DNA from: an uncultured Collinsella sp.
GTDB taxonomy: Bacteria; Actinomycetota; Coriobacteriia; Coriobacteriales; Coriobacteriaceae
Reading direction: 5' to 3'
NCBI GenBank assembly: GCA_937896835.1
Contig: CALBOJ010000032.1
Location: forward strand, 1-7,789
DNA length: 7,789 nt
Position 1 is the stretch's first letter; every line of letters begins with the position of its first letter. A program made the position numbers and the translations under genes. Below the pieces are notes generated by a model. That model searched no databases, was not told the DNA's origin, and worked only from the letters and a program-made list of their open reading frames with translations. This document shows, piece after piece, positions 3,781 to 7,789 of the stretch.

Positions 3781-6222
3781 GTGGCAGAGCGTCCGACATA
3801 CAAGCTCAGGTTTCTCGATCCCAAAAAGCGCTTTCCGGCGATGCCCGAGCAGCCTGCGGGACGCTCATATGGCGTGGTCTGGAAACTCTTTGGCGAGGAT
3901 CAGCATGAATCTTGCTATGTCGTCGAATTCGTTGGCAAAAGTCATGTGTCGCTTTTGGGCTACGTAAGCGTTTCGGGCGAGGTGTACAAGGTGGACCGCC
4001 CCGTCAGCGAGGCTCCGCTGCCCAACGATCCCGACATGGAACTGGTCCTTGACGAGTCGGATTCCAGTATTGGCGAGATTATGGTGAGGGAAGCCAACGG
4101 CGCAATGCGCACCTGTGCGCGAACTGCCGGCTCTCCCGAAGGCCCCATGCGCGAGCAGTCCGACCACGAGACGTGGAACTCGACCCGCGCCCTTCCTTAC
4201 GGCGAGTTCATGGCCTCGATGTTCTTGCGCTATGTGATATTTGCCAACTCCGAAAGCGCTATTGCGAACACGGCGGGCGTCGACGGTCTCGATGCGGACA
4301 TGCAAAACGTTGTTGACAAGATCAAACTCGTAAAGTTGCCCGAGCCGGTCGAGGTGTTTTTGGGCTTTGACACGGCACCGCTCCCCGATGCTATCGAGAC
4401 GCTGCTTTACCGTGTTGACCATGCCGAGAATCCGAGCGGTATCGAGCGTTATGCCGCCGCCCTTATGAGCGAGATCGACTTGCCCCGCCTGCGCACCATT
4501 GCTGCCAAGTCCGAAATGAGCCTAGCGCGTATCGACCGCTCAAAGCTGTTCTATCTCAATTTTGATCGTAGCCTGCTGGATCAGGATGAGATTGACATGC
4601 TGCTTGCCATCGAGTGCCGTCTCAATCGCCTCTCCGGCATCCTTGAGCGCATCGGGGCCGGATTGGTCCCTGCGGCATCCTCGCCGAGCCTTGAGGGCTG
4701 CGCGCTCTTTGACGCGTGGCATATCGCCAAGACGACCAACGATGTTCCTCGACTGCTCGATACGGCCTCGAGCGACAACCCGTGGGGCAAACCGGGAACG
4801 GTGGCTTGCCAGCCGGGCGGTGAGTGGGACGTGCGCACCCGCTTCGCGCGTATCGTCGAGGCGCTCAACGTGGTCACACGGCTCGACTATACCTATCGGG
4901 CAAACGTTGCCGAGGGGATTATGCTCGTTCGGTTTGGGCACTCTGTCGTGGATGCCATGCCGCAACGTGAATACGACGCCCAGGATGATGTCTGGTGCGA
5001 GTTGGACGAGGACGCGCGTGCGATTTGGGCTGCGGAGCACGACGCGCGCGTGGCGCTTACGCTTGCGGCGGCGTGTTTTGCCGCAGGTGCCTGCATTGCG
5101 CGCTGCTATGTTCAGATTGCGGCTCCCGACGGCGAGCAGGGCGAGTGCGTCATTGCAACATATTCCTTTGGACGTGCGGCCTATCTGGCCAATTGCGTGC
5201 CTGTCGCCAAGGATCTTGAGAGCATGGATATGGACGATATGCCGTGCAAGCGCATGCTTGAGGCATATGAGGCAGATGCGCCGGACATGATTGAGTCTGC
5301 AGAAGTTCACGCCCGACCACGTGATGACCATCGTCCATTGCCGCCTGCGCTTCGCGATTTACTGCTCGCTGATACGGCTGACGAGCTTGAGGTCATGGAG
5401 GAGGACAACGATCCGTATGTTGCCCGCGTCGTCGAGCTGCGCGAGCAATCCAAAGTTGACCGAGCTGGTGCTTTCGAGGGCTTTTCTCGCCTTGTCGAGG
5501 AACTGGAAGCCAAGTGTACTGTTGCTGAGCTTTTGGCGACGGGACCGGTGCAGACCCAGTTCTGCGACAACCAGCTGGTGCGTATGGTACTGCCGGTGTT
5601 GGAAGAGGACCGCTCTGTGCGAATCCTTCGTGCGCCCGATGCGCTGTACTTTGCCCAGCACGAGATCTGCAGCTTTTACGCCGAACAAGAGGACTTTGAG
5701 CGTGCACTGCCCGAGGTGCGTCGTCTCTACGATTTGGCGCGCTCGTCCATGCAGTCGCACTTTGCGCTCATCAACGTGCTAGCACGCCTGGAGCGCTATG
5801 ACGAGATTATAGAGGTGGCGCGCCACGGCCTGCGCATTGCCAGCGACCGGCCTTCGATCGGCTACCTGTTCTATCGCCTGGCATTCGCCTACTGGAACTG
5901 CGACCAGCTCGAGCTGGCGCTGGCATGTTATCGCCTGGTGCCGCGCGGCGAGGAATCGGGCGGCAGTGCGCAGGAGGAAATGCAGGGCCTTATGAACGAG
6001 ATGGGCGTCATCAAACCGCCCACGTTTGAGGGGGCTGTCGAGACCATCCGCAAGGCAGGTCTTGAGCTGCCGCCGGTGCCCGCCGTGACCAATCAACTCG
6101 CGGATGCCGCCGTGCAGCTCGTCGATAACGGCTTCTTTTTCTTGGCGCGCGGCTGCATCTACCAAATGTGGCGCACCATGGGCAACGACGAGCTCGGCTC
6201 CCTCAACCGCTCGCTGGGGTAG
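3781..6222 (+). CDS. Large TPR-like protein, 813 aa, function unknown
   Basis: A GTG at 3781 preceded by AGGGTGA (3768-3774) opens 813 codons closed by TAG; an ATG at 3841 (residue 21) is the alternative start. I do not recognise a named family. The protein is acidic and mostly helical, with no signal peptide. Residues about 424-448 (VALTLAAACFAAGACIARCY) are hydrophobic but Cys/Ala-rich and more likely a buried helix than a membrane span. A very acidic linker with LEVMEEDND lies near 531-547. Three helix pairs at about 624-655, 658-690 and 693-723 have TPR-like spacing, for example EDFERALPEVRRLYDLA and DQLELALACYRLVP, so a protein-binding scaffold role is inferred. Codon use is like serS. 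It stands alone between the tRNA-Arg repeats and a gene-free region, and no clear terminator follows. Gene reality is confident; function is not. Confidence 0.85.
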   Translation: MAERPTYKLRFLDPKKRFPAMPEQPAGRSYGVVWKLFGEDQHESCYVVEFVGKSHVSLLGYVSVSGEVYKVDRPVSEAPLPNDPDMELVLDESDSSIGEIMVREANGAMRTCARTAGSPEGPMREQSDHETWNSTRALPYGEFMASMFLRYVIFANSESAIANTAGVDGLDADMQNVVDKIKLVKLPEPVEVFLGFDTAPLPDAIETLLYRVDHAENPSGIERYAAALMSEIDLPRLRTIAAKSEMSLARIDRSKLFYLNFDRSLLDQDEIDMLLAIECRLNRLSGILERIGAGLVPAASSPSLEGCALFDAWHIAKTTNDVPRLLDTASSDNPWGKPGTVACQPGGEWDVRTRFARIVEALNVVTRLDYTYRANVAEGIMLVRFGHSVVDAMPQREYDAQDDVWCELDEDARAIWAAEHDARVALTLAAACFAAGACIARCYVQIAAPDGEQGECVIATYSFGRAAYLANCVPVAKDLESMDMDDMPCKRMLEAYEADAPDMIESAEVHARPRDDHRPLPPALRDLLLADTADELEVMEEDNDPYVARVVELREQSKVDRAGAFEGFSRLVEELEAKCTVAELLATGPVQTQFCDNQLVRMVLPVLEEDRSVRILRAPDALYFAQHEICSFYAEQEDFERALPEVRRLYDLARSSMQSHFALINVLARLERYDEIIEVARHGLRIASDRPSIGYLFYRLAFAYWNCDQLELALACYRLVPRGEESGGSAQEEMQGLMNEMGVIKPPTFEGAVETIRKAGLELPPVPAVTNQLADAAVQLVDNGFFFLARGCIYQMWRTMGNDELGSLNRSLG

Positions 6223-6336
6223 GAGCGGCATAGAAGGGCTGGACCGCGCTTGTCATCCCATTTGCTCGCCATGCCGACAAAACGAAGGGGCTACTGCTAC
6301 CGGCGGTACCGGGAACATTTGCGTATAGATAAGGTA

Positions 6337-6373
6337 TAACGAATTAAGTCGTAACGAATTAAAGTACGAATTA
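6337..6373 (+). repeat. Short direct repeats TAACGAATTAA in an AT-rich stretch
   Basis: TAACGAATTAA occurs at 6337-6347 and 6352-6362, and the related TACGAATTA at 6365-6373, with ACGAATTA starts 15 and 12 bp apart. The first copy overlaps TATAAC (6335-6340), a possible -10 without a convincing -35. The gene-free stretch 6223-6544 otherwise starts with about 80 bp of unremarkable sequence, including GGTACC flanked by CCGG at 6300-6311, and contains no credible coding frame. Confidence 0.45.
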
Positions 6374-6403
6374 CTGTATCGAGCAGGTCGCCGACAAATT
6401 GAA

Positions 6404-6439
6404 TGGAGCCATTTGTATTGGCTCAGGTGGGTGGCTCCA
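6404..6439 (+). promoter_or_regulatory. Alternative hairpins in the leader region of the ATPase gene
   Basis: TGGAGCC (6404-6410) can pair with GGCTCCA (6433-6439) over seven pairs, or its GAGCC part with GGCTC (6420-6424) over five. The two folds exclude each other. A small stem GACC/GGTC follows (6444-6456). No known riboswitch or T-box consensus is recognised, so regulation is only a possibility. Confidence 0.3.
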
Positions 6440-6471
6440 GCAGGACCGGTAAGGTCAAAAGCGGCTAGGTC

Positions 6472-6528
6472 TGCTAAACCTGTTAAACTCTGCTAAAGTT
6501 GCTAAACTTTGCTAAAGTTGTTAAAACT
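6472..6528. repeat. Iteron-like array: three 19-bp units, six TGYTAAA half-sites
   Basis: TGCTAAA or TGTTAAA begins at 6472, 6481, 6491, 6500, 6510 and 6519, with spacings of 9, 10, 9, 10 and 9 bp, so pairs of half-sites form three tandem 19-bp units. CTGCTA at 6471-6476 and its reverse complement TAGCAG at 6528-6533 frame the array. It ends 16 bp before the ATG of the winged-helix ATPase and directly abuts its ribosome binding site. TGCTAAACT (6500-6508) also resembles an extended -10 promoter. Such phased repeats usually bind an oligomeric DNA-binding protein, here perhaps the ATPase itself. Confidence 0.8.
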
Positions 6529-6544
6529 AGCAGAGGAGGATTGA

Positions 6545-7627
6545 ATGCCGAAAGCAATTAATCCCTTTAAGCCAACGGCGGGCATGAATCCGCCTGAGCT
6601 TATCGGGCGCGATGCTGTTTTGGATGACTTTGCCGAGGCACTAGAGAATGGTCCTGGTGCCCCCGATCGACTTATGCGCATCTCGGGTGTCCGAGGCACG
6701 GGCAAAACGGTGCTTCTCAACGCATTGGGCGATCTTGCGCGAAAAAAGGGATTCGAGGTCGTTGACGTGGCCTCAAATGCCGGTTTTTGCACTAGGATCC
6801 TCGAGGCTCTGCAGCGAAATGTTCGTCTTGAGTCAATGTCGATTTCCCCATCGATTTTAGGAGTCAGCCTCGGCTCCGTGGAGGTGTCAAAGTCGGCCTC
6901 TCATTTGGGCGAGGCGATGTACGATGCCGCGAAACGCGATGGCCTGTTCATTACGCTCGACGAGATTCAGGATGCCTCAACTGAGGAAATGCGCGAGCTG
7001 GGCAATGAGATGCAGCTTTTGATTCGCCAAGGGGCGAATGTCGCTTTTGCATTCGCTGGCTTGCCAACATCGGTGGATGGCGTGGTGGTTGATGATACCC
7101 TTACGTTCCTTCAGCGGGCAAAACATATCGAACTCACTCGTCTCTCCGATTTTGAAGTCGGCGGATCGTTTGAGGATACAATGAGACGAGCGGGCAAGGA
7201 GCTCGATGAAGACGCCGCTGAGCTATTAACAAAGGCGTCAGCAGGCTATCCCTTTATGGTCCAGTTGGTCGGATATTACGCTTGGCAGGCTGCTGCGCGC
7301 AGCGGGGCGGAGAGCGTGAACGAAGGGTCCGCGCGTACGGGTATCCAAGCAGCTCTTGATAGCTTTAATGCTATGGTGATTGCCCCGGCGCTGCGCAGGG
7401 TTTCAGAACGACAGTTTCAGTATCTCGCGGCAATGGCTCAATGCGAGGGCGATGAGATTGCCAACGGTGATATCGCCAAAAAGATGGGGCTGCCGGCGAA
7501 CAAGGTCGGCTCGTATCGTAAACGTCTCATCGATGCGGGGTTGATTGAGCCTGCGGGCTATGGCTGTGTTTCGTTTGCAATTCCGTATATGCGCGACTAT
7601 TTGTTGGAGGCGGTGCGGGAAAGGTAA
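6545..7627 (+). CDS. AAA+ ATPase with C-terminal winged helix (Orc1/Cdc6-like or STAND-like), 360 aa
   Basis: The ATG at 6545 follows a strong AGAGGAGGA site (6532-6540). Residues 5-30 carry INPFKPTAGMNPPELIGRD, an N-terminal signature I associate with a family of actinobacterial and Firmicutes ATPases. Walker A is GVRGTGKT (48-55), Walker B LFITLDE (134-140) followed by IQD, and a sensor-1-like strand AFAFAGLPTS is at 167-176. A helical lid follows (about 200-275, with ASAGYPFMVQLVGYYAW). Residues about 284-345 form a winged helix (EIANGDIAKKMGLPANKVGSYRKRLIDAGLI). The architecture resembles archaeal Orc1/Cdc6-type and AAA_16/STAND ATPases. It may bind DNA and act as a regulator, origin-like factor or defence-type switch; none of these is proven. 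The gene stands alone behind the TGYTAAA array, which could be its binding site, and before tRNA-Ser. No terminator is seen. Confidence 0.88.
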   Translation: MPKAINPFKPTAGMNPPELIGRDAVLDDFAEALENGPGAPDRLMRISGVRGTGKTVLLNALGDLARKKGFEVVDVASNAGFCTRILEALQRNVRLESMSISPSILGVSLGSVEVSKSASHLGEAMYDAAKRDGLFITLDEIQDASTEEMRELGNEMQLLIRQGANVAFAFAGLPTSVDGVVVDDTLTFLQRAKHIELTRLSDFEVGGSFEDTMRRAGKELDEDAAELLTKASAGYPFMVQLVGYYAWQAAARSGAESVNEGSARTGIQAALDSFNAMVIAPALRRVSERQFQYLAAMAQCEGDEIANGDIAKKMGLPANKVGSYRKRLIDAGLIEPAGYGCVSFAIPYMRDYLLEAVRER

Positions 7628-7652
7628 AAATGGAATCGCTCCAAATTCCCTC

Positions 7653-7681
7653 TTGCCCAACTTCGGCTGTTTGGTTACTAT
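7653..7681 (+). promoter_or_regulatory. Putative promoter of tRNA-Ser
   Basis: TTGCCC (7653-7658), a 17-nt spacer and TACTAT (7676-7681) lie with the -10 starting 20 nt before the tRNA. An overlapping TATAGA (7679-7684) would need a 20-nt spacer. It starts 26 bp after the ATPase stop codon. Confidence 0.5.
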
Positions 7682-7695
7682 AGAACGGCTGTTAC

Positions 7696-7786
7696 GGAGA
7701 GCTGACCGAGAGGCCGAAGGTGCTCGCCTGCTAAGCGAGTATGCCCCAAAAGGGCATCTGGGGTTCGAATCCCCAGCTCTCCGCCA
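7696..7786 (+). tRNA. tRNA-Ser(GCT)
   Basis: This is a 91-nt type II tRNA with encoded CCA. The acceptor is GGAGAGC/GCTCTCC with discriminator G, the anticodon stem CTCGC/GCGAG with loop CTGCTAA (anticodon GCT, reading AGC/AGU), the long variable arm is built on TGCCCC/GGGCA, and the T-arm is CTGGG-GTTCGAAT-CCCAG. The long variable arm is the part recognised by the coiled coil of the SerS encoded at 643-1926. The window ends three bases after the CCA, so its terminator is not visible. Confidence 0.98.
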
Positions 7787-7789
7787 GTA

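Noticed and set aside
2592..3799. Several open frames on both strands across the tRNA-Arg repeats, giving peptides such as DSNLGRGASV or GFEPRSRRE
   Set aside because: They are translations of tRNA T-loops, terminators and GC-rich palindromes, with repeated homologous peptides in different frames and no ribosome binding sites. They are artefacts that often enter protein databases.
4540..5331. A 263-codon minus-strand frame and a 242-codon plus-strand frame inside the 813-aa gene
   Set aside because: Both overlap an intact longer frame with normal codon bias, have no suitable ribosome binding site, and look like compositional shadows.
6472..6528. CRISPR array
   Set aside because: The repeats are 19 bp or less, directly tandem without unique spacers, and no cas genes are present.

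Overview
The window reads like a chromosomal segment of a gut actinobacterium of the class Coriobacteriia, most likely Collinsella or a close relative. The basis is the high-GC codon choice with a preference for C or G in third positions, the style of the proteins, and general familiarity with the group; no database comparison was possible. Core genes are intact: the 3' end of proC, a complete serS, and four complete tRNA genes.

Layout, left to right. (1) Positions 1-201 are the last 66 codons of proC (+). A strong palindromic terminator (267-305), nested inside a second imperfect inverted repeat (214-346), separates it from a convergent small gene (358-531, -) for a 57-residue single-pass membrane protein. 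(2) A divergent intergenic region (532-642) with several short palindromes leads into serS (643-1926, +), which ends at a canonical terminator (1951-1978). (3) A 125-residue protein of unknown function follows (2098-2475, +). (4) Positions 2492-3690 hold three identical tRNA-Arg(ACG) genes. Each has its own promoter at the same distance and its own GNRA-tetraloop terminator. They are interleaved with five full or partial copies of a GC-rich palindromic element. Full copies are 135 bp and end in a 20-nt duplicate of the tRNA-Arg 3' end, including CCA. (5) An 813-residue protein with TPR-like repeats near its C-terminus starts at a GTG at 3781 and ends at 6222. (6) A gene-free stretch (6223-6544) contains short direct repeats, alternative hairpins and, just before the next gene, an iteron-like array of six TGYTAAA half-sites in three 19-bp units. 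(7) A 360-residue Orc1/Cdc6-like AAA+ ATPase with a C-terminal winged helix (6545-7627) follows, and the window closes with tRNA-Ser(GCT) (7696-7786).

Functionally, serS and tRNA-Ser both serve serine decoding but are not an operon. The tRNA-Arg triplication fits the abundant CGC/CGT arginine codons of the neighbouring genes. Two items most deserve a second look. The first is the tRNA-derived structured element: its two full copies differ by 13 substitutions, eight of which form four compensated base pairs, which suggests that the fold is maintained. The second is the pairing of the winged-helix ATPase with the phased repeat array directly upstream of its ribosome binding site.
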